64,000 nt of DNA, taken from positions 41,781,084-41,845,083 of the forward strand of contig OY759263.1 in NCBI GenBank assembly GCA_963662155.1, written 5' to 3'. The position numbers were made by a program, and so were the translations under genes. The number at the start of each line of letters is the position of its first letter. Position 1 is the stretch's first letter. The stretch comes from Lamellibrachia columna (taxonomy: Eukaryota > Annelida > Polychaeta > Sabellida > Siboglinidae). The notes beneath the pieces are model-generated. The model was not told the origin of the DNA and ran no database searches. It saw only the letters and a list, made by a program, of their open reading frames with translations. Positions 1 through 13,115 of the stretch are shown here, piece after piece.

Positions 1-504
1 GCTTTATACTTTGAAATGTTTTCCCATTTGTCATGAAGTTCTAACCTCTATAACTGGCTGAAACCATCGTATCTGCGTATCATTACGTATCATTACGTAT
101 CATTACGCTTAACAAAGAGCACACTCACCAAACAACAAACGAACACAATCGAGTTTATAAAGACAGCGGGCTAAAAGAAAATATTTATGTTTCAGGTGAT
201 AAGTATAGAAACTTAAAAAATTTACATCGCACTAAATCCGTTAGAACGAAGTAAACAGTTTACAATGTCGGCCAAGAACAAAGGAAGCGGAAAAACGTCC
301 GCCATAAATTTTTGCTTTATTCTTCAACGAACGCGCTTTAAGCGTGTAGATTTTAACATAATTATCACCAGACAGTACTACTGCTACAAACCAATATCAT
401 ACTTTATTTATGCATCACTTCATACAACAAAAAAACGCGACTGCTAACATTTCAAGAACGAAGCATGCGGGCATCATATAGACATAGCTGTTTGTTTCTT
501 ATAG

Positions 505-597
505 TTTGTTCACACTAACCATTAATTTACATCAGTTTGTTCACACTAACCATTAATTTACATCAGTTTGTTCACACTAACCATTAATTTACATCAG
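505..597. repeat. 31-bp tandem triplicate
   Basis: Three head-to-tail copies of a 31-bp unit beginning TTTGTTCACACTAACC and ending TTTACATCAG. The copies look identical, which suggests recent duplication. Confidence 0.95.
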
Positions 598-1229
598 TTT
601 GGAAGTAGTCGAAGTCTACAAGGTTAATAGGTGAACATACAGTCATATTCGTTGATATGCAGTAAAATAAATCTTAACACGGGAAATTATCGTTCATGTG
701 ACGACGTTATTGTTTACAGGAACGGATAAACATTCAGTGTCTTACTCCAGTACAGCACGATAATAATAAACAACTTACTTGCAAAATGTTGCGATGTCAC
801 TTGTATTATCCTGACGTTATCGCCCGTGATAAAGGTCGTGTGTCGTCGTTGTTGTAGTTGTCGCGTGTGCAGTAACAGTCCGACTAATTCGACCAGGACG
901 CAATCCACAGTTTTGATTTATGAAAGCCGGCGGCTGATAATCCGACCGAAGGCGTCGCAGCTGATTGGACGGGCCACTAATCTGACGTCTGGTTGGCTGC
1001 TCTGTCTGTCACGGACAGTGCTGACCACTCCCAAGCCGTGATTTACGATGTCTCCAGAAGTGTTGGCAATAAACGACGTCTTCGCGCAGCCATATAACGG
1101 ACTGTCGGCAAACAACGGCGGTCTACTGACTGCCACTTTTATGATGTGGTCCCGTATGCTTGAGAAGCCACGATTGTCTATTATTTGACTAGTCACTAGT
1201 CCATCTGGATATCACTGCACTAAGTAATG

Positions 1230-1320
1230 CAACATCGTTAGACTCTCGATAAGCCAAAGGCGTCCTTTTCCACTGCCATCTGGGTTTTTTGCTTGTTAAA
1301 TCTGGTTAAATATTGTTAAA
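1230..1320 (+). mobile_element. CR1-like LINE, 3'-terminal fragment
   Basis: The stretch starting AACATCGTTAGACTCTCGAT and continuing AAGCCAAAGGCGTCCTT matches the 3' end of the two larger LINE copies at 32.6-35.5 kb (plus) and 58.3-61.5 kb (minus). It ends in the same type of short tail (GTTAAATC-like repeats). It is a severely 5'-truncated third copy with a small internal deletion. Confidence 0.8.
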
Positions 1321-2032
1321 CACGGCTAGATTGACGTTGCTTAGTTTACAATAACAATGTAGCATATCGATAGAAAACGAATTAGGACATATTACTAAGC
1401 ATTTTAATAATAATAATATGCAAAATGGGGTGTCCATCAAACTTACGATCAAACTATTGGGTGCACAATTTCGTCAGATTTATGTAACATCAACAATAGA
1501 CTCGGTGTTCTGCTACGGTGTTGCTGAAGTTGGTAAAGTGAAAACATTATTTATAGAACGTTCTGTCTGACAAATGAGCTGTTTCGTCAGACTGCAAGTA
1601 CCTTAAATCTTCTCTGTACTCGGCAAACTTACCTATATCGATCAATAACAAACGAATTCCTCCTTATATCAAAGCGAAATAAAAATTATAGTTTTCGTCC
1701 TGTTCACCTATAAGAGTTACTACCACATAACCATTCGTATACAATTAAGTGGTTTCGGTCGCGCTGGTTAACCTGTCAACCTCCGTGATTCGGAGAAATG
1801 ACCGGAATCTCCCACTTTTAGAACACATTCTGTGTACACCACTGGCGTGATATCCTTGATTTCAATTGCACGTGGTTAGTTTTTGTTATCTCGTTTAGGT
1901 GTACGGCCTCCACAACCAGGACTTTTGTTTCGATTTAGTCTCGAACACAATCTACCAGGCTTTCCGAATCACTGACGAAATGCCAGCGGATATGTCCACT
2001 GTATAGGTGTCAACGGCATTATGTCGCAGACA

Positions 2033-2294
2033 CAGTGGCGTAGTGAGGGTTGTCGGCAAAACACAATTTGGCGCCCCCCCCATGAATTCACTCTTTATAA
2101 CGTATCTAATAACAAATACGCTGTATCACAAATGACTAATATACGCAACCAAGGTTATACGACAGCAGAATCGCGGATTTTTAATATGAAATGATCCGCT
2201 TGATGGATAAGTTGATGGTCGATTTGACGCCCCCCCCAGACGCGACGCCGGGGTGCGAGTGCACCCACTGTCCCCGGGTCATTATACGCCACTG
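2033..2294. mobile_element. hAT-type MITE with 8-bp TSD
   Basis: A 262-bp element bounded by inverted CAGTGGCGTA termini. It is flanked on both sides by CGCAGACA (2025-2032 and 2295-2302), an exact 8-bp target-site duplication. TIRs starting CAGTGGCGTA with an 8-bp TSD are typical of hAT non-autonomous elements. It contains two poly-C runs (GCGCCCCCCCC and GACGCCCCCCCC) and no transposase frame. The boundaries are read directly; the superfamily is inferred from TIR and TSD length. Confidence 0.88.
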
Positions 2295-2539
2295 CGCAGA
2301 CAAATTGGTAAACTCTGTTTAAATAGTTTGATATAATGAGTACCACATCCGTGTGCTTAAGTCGAATGATTGTTACTCTTTCGTCTCCCTTTATATTGCA
2401 GAATAACGTCATTTTGTACGTGAAAAAATACTGTCTTGTCGTAGAATTTTTGTCGTGTGGCATTTTATCCGTGGACGTATTGTTCTGTGATATATTCCCG
2501 TGGACATATGTCTGTATACAGAGAAAATCGCGTTTCTCG

Positions 2540-2622
2540 GCAATAATAATAATAATTAATACTGCTAATACTATATACTACTAATAATAATAATAATAAA
2601 TATAATAACAATAATAACAATA
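2540..2622. repeat. AT-rich (AAT)n microsatellite
   Basis: Imperfect run of AAT/TAA triplets with interruptions. Confidence 0.85.
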
Positions 2623-2639
2623 CCTCCGGAAAATGCAGG

Positions 2640-3270
2640 TCGTGTTAGATAACTCCCACTACTGATGTAGAATCAATTGCGGATGCATCGTATTGGGATG
2701 TGGCATGTTTTATTTCGGAATTTCATTTATAAAATTACGTATATTTTCAGTATCTGACCACTGAGTTTCCTAGCAGGTGTTCTATGAGCTGTTCACTACA
2801 GCGAGCGTTTCCTTCCGTCCACCAACGCGTCGAGCTGCCGGCTATAATCTTTAGCAGTGCAATCTAAATAACACTTCTGGTGACGCGAACAATCATTCTG
2901 TTTATTCGTCGCGAGGACATCAAAGCCGGTCGACTAACCGTCGCACTTGCCGGATGCGTGTCACCTATGACGTCACCAATCAGATGAGTGCAGAATAACT
3001 TGGAGGCGCGAACGGAAGAGCTTGGTGGTCAACTGTGGTCAGCACCTGCGCGACCACGGCCGGTGTCTTCAAAGGCCGACGACGTGTGTCTACTGACCCG
3101 GAGTCGAGTGTAAAACACACAAAGCCCCGGAGGCCGTTGAAAGGCAGCCGTGTGTGACGAGCCGTTGTCCGCGGACACCATTGTTGTATGAAGTCCGCAC
3201 AGTCGCCAAGGATGTGGATATGTGTTTTTGTTTGTTGGTGGACCATTTAGCGGGCGGATGGAGAAAGCAC
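2640..3270. other. Intergenic, no feature seen
   Basis: Mixed-composition sequence without a recognisable gene. Overlapping short frames on the minus strand have no family motif. Confidence 0.5.
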
Positions 3271-3640
3271 GGGGCGCAGTGGCTCGGCGGTTAGAACGCT
3301 GGCCTGTCAATCGGGAGGACCGGGGTTCCGAAGCTTAGGCAACTTCATCCACCCCACATTGTGTAGATGTCTTTCGGAAGTTGACACACTGAAAGCCGTC
3401 GGACCCTTCTACCTTGTTTCTGTGCCAGGGGAAGCAAAATACAGGCACAGGGCGTAAATTGCATGTATATAACCTGTTGTGGTTATGCACTGCACCAATT
3501 ATGTGTAGGATGGGCGCTGACAACTAGCTCTGATCATCATTATCATCACCATCATCATCATCATTATAATGGTCATCATCATCATCATCATTATAATGGT
3601 CATCATCGTCATCGTCATTGTCACTATATATTATTATTAA
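3271..3640 (+). mobile_element. tRNA-derived SINE ending in a CAT-rich tail
   Basis: The head GGGGCGCAGTGGCTCGGCGG followed by TTAGAACGCTGGCCTG resembles a tRNA A-box region. GGACCGGGGTTCCGAAG resembles a B box. The body GCTTAGGCAACTTCATCCAC is shared with the SINE at 51.5 kb (GCTTGGGCAATTTCATTCAC). It ends in an imperfect (CAT)n tail at about 3535-3625. It is a Pol III-type retroposon rather than a functional tRNA gene, because no folded acceptor stem is evident. Confidence 0.75.
3535..3625. repeat. (CAT)n microsatellite with 31-bp internal duplication
   Basis: CAT triplets interrupted by TATAATGGT. The block ATCATTATAATGGTCATC occurs twice. It forms the tail of the SINE above. Confidence 0.85.
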
Positions 3641-3649
3641 AGTGAAGGA

Positions 3650-4479
3650 ACGAGAGGGAGTTAATGTAGAGGGGGAGAATAAAGGAGACAGCGAGGAAGG
3701 AAGAAAACAAAATAAGTGAATGAGTTCCTAAGTAGACGACAGAGAAGACAAGACAGTTGGACGGAAGGACTGTGTCATCAGAACTGGTAATTTACACAGG
3801 TGTCTGAACAAACATGACATCAACGTCCTGCTTGTTCTAGCAGCGTGAATTACGACCGGTCAGCGACCGCCGATAGTCGTGTTTGACCAAATAATCACCC
3901 GTCGTCACTAAATGTAACAACATTCCAAAGTCCAGCGAGCGTCGGACACTCTACACGCAGCACGATTCACTCCGTCCCACCTGGATGTGCGACTCAGTGG
4001 TTGGATGGGTCATACGTATTACTTGTATTTATACGTTCTTCTTCCATCTGCATATAGGCCTGTCCTATTCGGGACGTTGCTACACATTTTTTTTGCCAAA
4101 CCTTTCTCACATATAATCTAGCCGCTGTTATACCATTCCGAAGACATACACGATGTCCTTCTTCCGAAGACATATTTGACGTCCTTCTCCAGTGATGTAT
4201 TTAGAGGGGACCATTGCCATGCCCCTTTGGTTCAAATGTTAATTTTTTTACGAATGCAGTATGTTGCGTCAGCATGTTAAAGTAATGGGTGACTGTAGGT
4301 CCCCCCCATGGCCTCCTTCTGCGAGATCCTAGATACGAGGAAGCAGCTTTACAAAAACGTAAGGAACTTACGTTTGTTAACATCATCGAGAGCATTAAAT
4401 CTGGTGCCTTGCGCAGGTGTGAAGCTGTGGACAGCCTTATGTTAACGAGTATGGCGCGTAGCTACTTTTCCCATTTCAG
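3650..4479. other. Intergenic, no gene seen
   Basis: Purine-rich stretch at 3645-3780, then unique-looking sequence. Two short overlapping frames near 4200-4480 lack any recognisable domain. Confidence 0.5.
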
Positions 4480-4965
4480 CTGATTTTTGACCGGACCTGG
4501 TCAAATATAAAATTCATAATTAGTTGATCCGATGATTTCACCAAAACTATAAGAGATTTGCACAAACAAACTACCATGTCGTACTTGGTAAGTTAATAGT
4601 GAATATTTCTCAGCATAGTTCGTTTTCACATTGAAATGAATATTTTGTCATATCCAAACTTGTTATTACTTTTGTAGAAACGTTCATTGTCTTACCAAAG
4701 CGATATCATCGGTACTATTGATATTAGATGAATGTTGGATGAAATTTCTACAAAGGTAAAAAAAAGTTTGGATATGTCAAAATAAGTTTTGGACATGTAA
4801 AAATAAAGTTTGGATATGTCAAAATAAGTTTTGGACATGTAAAAAAAGGTTTGGATGTGCCACAATAATAATTTCAACCTGGTAAATTAATTTTTCGCGA
4901 AATGATTCTGACATGAGACGAGCGAAAAAATCGAATTGAAGAAAGACCTTAACCGACTGGGTACT
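4480..4965 (+). mobile_element. Dispersed repeat family R, copy 1
   Basis: Contains the family core: TTGACCGG..CTGGTCAAA, CCGATGATTTCACCAAAACT, CATGTCGTACTTG, then AAATGATTCTGACATGAGAC and GAGCGAAAAAATCGAATTGA. The same ordered blocks recur at 23.2, 53.3, 53.7 (inverted) and 55.3 kb. This copy is expanded by a local duplication (AGTTTGGATATGTCAAAATA alternating with GTTTTGGACATGTAAAAA) at about 4765-4860. No coding capacity; class unknown. Confidence 0.7.
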
Positions 4966-5285
4966 ATGAGCAGATGGTGGTGGCTGGGAGACGGCGTGTC
5001 GGTGCACCCTTCGTCGCGGCACAGCTGTCGGCGGCGTCTCTCTTATCTCACAACTTTTTAAATGCTTATCTACTAAACCGTTTCACCTGTTAAACCCATC
5101 GGGTAAAACAATTATGCGGAACATTTCGTACGTAATTTTTTAACATGCGTAGTTTGTTGGCATCGCAAGCCATCCTATATCCAATTTCGCAAATGTAAAG
5201 TCGATTAGTGACTGATTAGTGACACTTAAATAGTAATCACGCAAGAAGACGACGTTTCGGTACAATTAAATCTGACGTACGTATA

Positions 5286-5356
<71 letters not shown>

Positions 5357-5357
5357 A
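5286..5357. repeat. (ACT)n microsatellite
   Basis: About 24 uninterrupted ACT triplets. Confidence 0.97.
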
Positions 5358-5447
5358 AATTGGTCAATCGCTATATATCCGCGACAAATCCGTTCATAGG
5401 CGGGTAGTGTCATTGCAAAAACATACATGCAACCATAAAAATAATAA

Positions 5448-6604
<1,157 letters not shown>

Positions 6605-6605
<1 letters not shown>

Positions 6606-8910
6606 ACAATCAATGCTTTGTGTAGCCATGAGTCCATGAGTTCAGCAGAGTCAATGCTTTGTCTAGCCATGGGTCCAGTATAGTCAATGCTTCGTCTTGC
6701 CATGGGTCTGGTAGAGTCAATGCTTTGTCTAGCCATGAGTTCAGCAGAGTCAATGCTTTGTCTAGCCATGGGTCCAGTAGAGTCAATGCTTTGTCTAGCC
6801 ATGGGTCCGGCAGAGTCAATGCTTTGTCTAGCCACGTGTCCAGCAGAGACAATGCTTTGTCTAGCCATGGGTCCAGTAGAGTCAATGCTTTGTCTTGCCA
6901 TGGGTCCAGTAGAGTCAATGCTTTGTCTAGCCATGGGCCCAGCAGAGACAATGCTTTGTCTAGCCATGGGTCCAGTAGAGTCAATGCTTTGTCTAGCCAT
7001 GGGTCCAGCAGAGACAATGCTTTGTCTAGCCATGGGTCCAGTAGAGTCAATGCTTTGTCTAGCCATGGGTCCAGTAGAGTCAATGCTTTGTCTAGCCATG
7101 GGTCCAGCAGAGTCAATGCTCTGTCTAGCCATGGGTCCAGCAGAGTCAATGCTCTGTCTAGCCACGGGTCCAGTAGAGTCAATGCTTTGTCTAGCCATGG
7201 GTCCAGTAGAGTCAATGCTTTGTCTAGCCATGGGTCCAGTAGAGACAATGCTTTGTCTAGCCATGGGTCCAGTAGAGTCAATGCTCTGTCTAGCCACGGG
7301 TCCAGTAGAGTCAATGCTCTGTCTAGCCATGGGTCCAGTAGAGTCAATGCTTTGTCTAGCCATGGGTCCAGCAGAGTCAATGCTTTGTCTAGCCATGGGT
7401 TCAGTAGAGTCAATGCTTTGTCTAGCCATGGGTCCAGCAGAGTCAATGCTTTGTCTAGCCATGAGTCCAGCAGAGACAATGCTTTGTCTAGCCATGGGTC
7501 CAGTAGAGTCAATGCTTTGTCTAGCCATGAGTCCAGTAGAGTCAATGTTTTGTCTTGCCATGGGTCCAGTAGAGTCAATGCTTTGTCTAGCCATGGGTCC
7601 AGTAGAGTCAATGCTCTGTCAAACCATGGGTCCAGCAGAGACAATGCTTTGTCTAGCCATGGGTCCAGCAGAGTCAATGCTCTGTCAAGCCATGGGTCCA
7701 GCAGAGTCAATGCTCTGTCAAGCCATGGGTCCAGCAGAAACAATGCTTTGTCTAGCCATGGGTCCAGTAGAGTCAATGCTTTGTCTAGCCATGGGTCCAG
7801 CAGAAACAATGCTTTGTCTAGCCATGGGTCCAGTAGAGTCAATGCTTTGTCTAGCCATGGGTCCAGCAGAGACAATGCTTTGTCTAGCCATGGGTCCAGT
7901 AGAGTCAATGCTTTGTCTAGCCATGGGTCCAGCAGAGTCAATGCTTTGTCTAGCCATGGATCCAGTAGAGTCAATGCTTTGTCTTGCCATGGGTCCAGCA
8001 GAGTCAATGCTTTGTCTAGCCATGGGTCCAGCAGAGACAATGCCTTGTCTAGCCACGGGTCCAGTAGAGTCAATGCTTTGTCTAGCCATGGGTCCAGTAG
8101 AGTCAATGCTTTGTCTAGCCATGGGTCCAGCAGAGTCAATGCTTTGTCTAGCCATGGGTTCAGTAGAGTCAATGCTTTGTCTAGCCATGGGTCCAGCAGA
8201 GTCAATGCTTTGTCTAGCCATGAGTCCAGCAGAGACAATGCTTTATCTAGCCATGGGTCCAGTAGAGTCAATGCTTTGTCTAGCCATGAGTCCAGTAGAG
8301 TCAATGTTTTGTCTTGCCATGGGTCCAGTAGAGTCAATGCTTTGTCTAGCCATGGGTCCAGTAGAGTCAATGCTCTGTCAAACCATGGGTCCAGCAGAGA
8401 CAATGCTTTGTCTAGCCATGGGTCCAGCAGAGTCAATGCTCTGTCAAGCCATGGGTCCAGCAGAGTCAATGCTCTGTCAAGCCATGGGTCCAGCAGAAAC
8501 AATGCTTTGTCTAGCCATGGGTCCAGTAGAGTCAATGCTTTGTCTAGCCATGGGTCCAGCAGAGACAATGCTTTGTCTAGCCATGGGTCCAGTAGAGTCA
8601 ATGCTTTGTCTAGCCATGGGTCCAGCAGAGTCAATGCTTTGTCTAGCCATGGATCCAGTAGAGTCAATGCTTTGTCTTGCCATGGGTCCAGCAGAGTCAA
8701 TGCTTTGTCTAGCCATGGGTCCAGCAGAGACAATGCCTTGTCTAGCCACGGGTCCAGTAGAGTCAATGCTTTGTCTTGCCATGGGTCCAGCAGAGTCAAT
8801 GCTCTGTCTAGCCATGGGTCCAACAGAGTCAATGCTTCGTCTTGCCATGGGTCCAACAGAGTCAATGCTTCGTCTTGCCATGGGTCCAGCAGAGTCAATG
8901 CTTCGATTTA
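6605..8910. repeat. 33-bp minisatellite, about 70 copies, with higher-order repeat
   Basis: Tandem 33-bp units carrying GTCAATGCTTTGTCTAGCC then ATGGGTCCAGYAGA. Variant units recur with a longer period. Rare variants such as CCATGGGTTCAG (7393 and 8152) and AATGTTTTGTCTTGCC (7544 and 8303) are spaced exactly 759 bp apart, which is 23 units. Another variant, CCATGGATCCAG (7954 and 8647), is spaced 693 bp (21 units). Because 33 is a multiple of three and the unit has few stops, very long frames (over 700 codons) stay open on both strands. This is not evidence of a gene. Confidence 0.95.
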
Positions 8911-8949
8911 TTTTATACGCATGACATGTCAATACTACTTCACATCATA

Positions 8950-9540
8950 AAATAGCAAGATCCATAGACAGAGGTTTTAATCACAATCATTGGCTAACAT
9001 TTGATTATTTTATAAGAAAAGTAATATGTAAATATGTATACATTAATGTGTGAAATTAGGTCAATAAAATATGTGTGAATCTGCAAATGGTCATTCATAA
9101 ACAAAACCCCGGTTCCACTCTACTGTACATCATCTTATTTCGCCAAGTAATTCCCACTAAACAGATCCACTTCATACTGTTTCCACCGAAGGCTGACACT
9201 GATTGGATTACTCACATTTGCGTAAAGTGGCGTGAATTAATTATAACCAGAATTATGAACCCTGGGGTATGCCATGTTCTGATTAATGTACCTTCTACTG
9301 GAGCGAACGTGGCTGGGTTACGGCATACTCGCGCCCCTGGAAATCACTTAACTCATACAAACAAGAATGTCTCCACGAAGACAACTTCGCATTTGTTGTT
9401 GAAACCATGTGTAAACTTCTTGTTCGCCTCGTTTTTATTCCGCACCGATCTAGTATATCGAGTACGGCATGATACACAGTTCATTTGTGCAAATGTTAAC
9501 TTTTTTTATGAAATCTGCTCATCAAAAAGCGGCAGATACC
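8950..9540. other. Intergenic, no gene seen
   Basis: AT-rich sequence between two minisatellites. A frame runs through it only because it joins the array downstream. Confidence 0.5.
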
Positions 9541-10145
9541 CCCTCCGGTCAACGTTACCCCTTCCTCCAGTCAACGTTATAATCTCATCCAATCAACGTT
9601 ACCCCCTCCTCCAGTCAACGTTACCCCCTCCTCCAGTCAACGTTACACCCTCCTCCAGTCAACGTTACACCCTCCCCCAGTCAACGTTACCCCCTCCTCC
9701 AGTCAACGTTACCCCCTCCTCCAGTCAACGTTACCACCTCCTCCAGTCAACGTTACACCCTCCTCCAGTCAATGTTACCCCCTCCTCCAGTCAACGTTAC
9801 ACCCTCCTCCAGTCAACGTTACACCCTCCTCCAGTCAACGTTACCCCCTCCTCCAGTCAACCTTACACCCTCCTCCAGTTAACGTTACACCCTCCTCCAG
9901 TCAACCTTACACCCTCCTCCAGTCAACGTTACCCCCTCCTCCAGTCAACGTTACCCCCTCCTCCAGTCAACGTTACACCCTCCTCCAGTCAACCTTACCC
10001 CCTCCTCCAGTTAACGTTACCCCCTCCTCCAGTCAACGTTACCCCCTCCTCCAGTCAACGTTACACCCTCCTCCAGTCAACCTTACCCCCTCCTCCAGTT
10101 AACGTTACCCCCCTCCTCCAGTCAACGTTACCCCCTCCTCCAGTC
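9540..10145. repeat. 22-bp minisatellite, about 27 copies
   Basis: Tandem CCAGTCAACGTTACCCCCTC-type units of 22 bp, with common A/C and G/C variants (ACACCC versus ACCCCC, AACGTT versus AACCTT). The long Pro/Val/Ser-rich frame across it simply cycles through the three phases of the unit. Confidence 0.95.
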
Positions 10146-10149
10146 GTGT

Positions 10150-11695
10150 TTACCGTGTTGTTAGATCTGGTGTTGTTTTACGGTTTGCTATTTTGATGAG
10201 CCGTTTTCTTTGTCGGTGAACGCACGCGTGAGAAAATGTGAAATCACCTAAGACAGAAAACATAAAATGTGCCTAGAATATCCTGCGATTGTCCTCGTAC
10301 AAGCAATCTATTTCACAGTGAGATATGTTTCTTTTTACAAATTAAGCGAGATATTTTGCCATAAAAACCAATGGGAAAAACAGTATTTCATCTAAAACCG
10401 GAAATCATCGGACAAGCTGTTAAATTAATGTTGCCACAGCTATTATCTATCTTCGACGCATTCATATTCATGGTCTTCATCGTTGTCATCGTCAACGGTA
10501 GAATATGTGTAGTTCCGTTAAGCAATTACTACATGAATGTTTCTCATTGGTCAATGTGAAACATCGCGTTGCTTTCTGGACAACTCTGGTTCTAGCGGAA
10601 CATGTTCCTCACGCAGGTTTTCTTGGTAATCAAATGTTAGCTTTGGCTACACTGACAACAGTATTACTACTGGAGTACTTCCCGTCAAGTAGCTGTGGCG
10701 TGTTTGTTCGGAAGTAATCATTTAATGCGTCGGGTAGTCGGGATTAACTAATTAGAACTCTAGGTCGCCGTGTCCTGTAACCATGGTACCGGTGTCGAGT
10801 TTCGTGCCTGTGGTCATCCGTGCTCCTGGAAGCCTACACAATGACAGAGAGAACCTTGCTTCGAGTCAACTTGTAAGTAGCTTCATATGAATGCACAAAA
10901 GCGTAAAAAAGCGAATCAGCAAGTTCATGTCTATTGCACAACGTTATAGTTATGGCTATAATGTATACATACTAACAAAAATACCCATCCTCCTGGATGA
11001 CATGCGACATAAAACTGGTGTTGCGAACAAATGTACTTAATTGTTTACAATTGTTTACTTATGGTTTACTTTTTTATAATTTTAGTCAATATTTGTCTTC
11101 CTCTAGCAGTCACACTTCACACATTCATCGGAATTTGGGTATACATTTTGTGTGGAATATCGTAAATGTTTTTTTACTGTACTGTCCTAGATCAAGACCA
11201 CTGTAATATCCAAGTTCTATCAAATGAGCACTTGCATCAAAATATGTGAGCACCCCCTCGCTGTGTGTCGTCTGCTGCGCACGTGCTGCAATATGCACCC
11301 GCCCAGACAGGTGGCGACACGTGTCTCACGGAGGACGCATGCGAGTGGATGTGACCCGTGACTCTCTGCGTCAGGCAAGACCACCTGTGTGTCTGCGACT
11401 ACCACGGCCTCGGCTAGTGGGTCCGACGTCGTTGTGTCCCTGTGTGCCCAGCTGTGCACCTGCCACGTGGGGGCAGGGATCGGTTGACATTCTACTTCCG
11501 CACTCATTGCATCATTTTCGCGATAATAATGTATTTAATCAAATCAGTCTTTAGGAAAACTCTGTAGACTTACACAAAACAGAGCAGCAGAATATTCGAA
11601 AGTGTATTCAGCGCTGGTCCGAGTTGTGTCTTCCTGCGGGTGGTCGGCGTTGTCAATGAATAATTGTGTAATAATGACGACGATGATGAGACTGA
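10150..11695. other. Intergenic, no gene seen
   Basis: No supported gene. At about 10383-10425 the stretch AACCGGAAATCATCGGACAA followed by GCTGTTAAATTAATG is a short inverted fragment of dispersed family R. Confidence 0.5.
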
Positions 11696-11950
11696 TGATT
11701 ATGATAAATAATTTAATAGTTTTGCTGTTGTCACATGATGTTCTAATTTTTTCTTTCTCATCACGTGGCCTATGCAATCTGCTTGTCTTTTCTCCATCCT
11801 GCGCATCATCTTCCTTTTACTTGTTTCCTGTTCTACTAATGCTTTCTTTATTACTTTTATTTTCTGTCCGCGAAACTCTCGGTCTCTCAATATTCTTCTT
11901 AAGAACCGCACGTGTATGTTGCATCTTCTTTCTGATTGACCAGTGGTCAA
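11695..11950 (-). mobile_element. LINE reverse-transcriptase C-terminal fragment
   Basis: On the minus strand a short frame reads FLRRILRDREF, then MMRRMEKRQADCIGHVMRKK and KLEHHVTTAKL. The (I/W)-x-G-H-x-x-R motif followed by K-x-E is the C-terminal signature of many RTE/jockey-like LINE proteins. Only the tail survives, with nothing recognisable upstream. Confidence 0.6.
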
Positions 11951-12259
11951 TTACTACGTAAAGTGGTGTCGTGTGCGCGCAGTCAGCCGTGTGATAAGCC
12001 CTCGCGATGCTGCGGCTCCCCATACGTCGATCAACATCCAGGCTCTTTGGCGGCGATCGCGTTATCGGTCGACACGGTCAGTAGAGGGGACGGGCCACTG
12101 ATGTGTCGACCGGTAACCGGACATGACCTTCTCCGGATAAACCTTTCTCGGACTTAGCCCACGACGACAAAACACCCTCCGGATATAACCCCCTCATGCA
12201 CTTTAATATAACTAAGGACAAAAACCGGGACATCAGTATGGTTTCAGACCTAACGTTCA

Positions 12260-12540
12260 ACTGAACATGGGCGTCCGCGTGGGGGGGTGGGGGGCAAGGG
12301 TGCATTTGCCCCCTGGATCTGGATCAGGAATTTTTTCGGATGTATATTCATGAGCTCAAAGTATATGTTAACTTTACACACACGCACACGCACACGCACA
12401 CGCACACGCACACGCACACGCACACGCACACGCACACGCACACGCACACGCACACGCACACGCACACGCACACGCACACATATATTATTGATTATTTCTT
12501 CTTTTTTGCCCCTCCTGAAAAAAAAATTAAAACGTACTTA
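12260..12540. mobile_element. Possible MITE fragment around a CACACG array
   Basis: GGGCGTCCGCGTGGGGGG at about 12270 and TTTTGCCCCTCCTGAAAA at about 12510 flank a (CACACG)n array. G-rich GGCGT ends and GCCCCCT blocks of this kind are common in hAT-like MITEs, but I could not define both termini or a TSD. Confidence 0.3.
12376..12478. repeat. (CACACG)n microsatellite
   Basis: About 17 tandem CACACG hexamers. Open frames on both strands are artefacts. Confidence 0.97.
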
Positions 12541-12940
12541 TAACAATCGGTGTTCCACAAGGTTCAACCCTTGGACCTCTATTATTTATTAAATAGTAAT
12601 GATTTTATTACAAGTTAGTCAAATGTTTAATTTTATCACGTATGCAAACGATACGACATCATCTAGCACTTTAAACACTTCCAACAAACAAATACGTGAA
12701 TAACACAATCTAATGGAACCAATCAAAAAGGAATGATTAACATAACGGGTCATCCAATTTCATTTCATCATAATGGATGGGGTTTTGTCCTGAATTCGTG
12801 TCGACCGATCCGGCAGTCAACGGGTGAGCAGAGAGTGGACGGGGGAAAGGGCTGGGGGGGGGGCAGTGATTGCATGACGCGTATTTGCTGGTGGGCACGC
12901 CGTGCCGTGAAGGGTGGGTGAGTCTGTGCCTACACATGCT
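12540..12940. other. Possible relic LINE sequence
   Basis: At 12541 the words ACAATCGGTGTTCCACAAGG and TTCAACCCTTGGACCTCTAT read as x-I-G-V-P-Q-G-S-T-L-G-P-L-L, close to the RT motif PQGSxLGP. This is followed by TTTATCACGTATGCAAACGA TACGACA (F-I-T-Y-A-N-D-T-T, near the Y/F-A-D-D box). It looks like a heavily decayed RT fragment. Confidence 0.5.
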
Positions 12941-13115
12941 CGGATACACACGCACGCACGCGCGCGCATACGCTCACACACGCACACCTACACATGCTCA
13001 GATACAAACGCACGCGCACACACACGCTCGTACACGCACACCTACACATGCTCAGATACACACGCACACGCACGCGCACGCGCACACGCGCCCGCACGTC
13101 TACACACGCAAAGAT
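12940..13115. repeat. Imperfect CA/CG-rich tandem repeat
   Basis: Degenerate repeats of CACACGCACRC with a longer block containing CCTACACATGCTCAGATACA that recurs about three times. Confidence 0.85.

Larger units (their letters stand above)
1..2024. other. Intergenic, no gene seen
   Basis: No coding region is supported here. Short frames exist but show no family motif and no coherent splice context. The stretch holds a 10-bp triplicate (CGTATCATTA) at about 75-107, a 31-bp triplicate at 505-597 and a LINE 3'-end fragment at about 1230-1320, listed separately. Confidence 0.6.

Noticed and set aside
3271..3345. Functional tRNA gene
   Set aside because: A- and B-box-like words are present, but the acceptor and anticodon stems do not close and the element continues as a SINE body.
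9075..10196. A 373-codon frame with a Pro/Val/Ser-rich C-terminus
   Set aside because: Two thirds of it is a 22-bp array cycling through three phases, and the first third has no recognisable domain.
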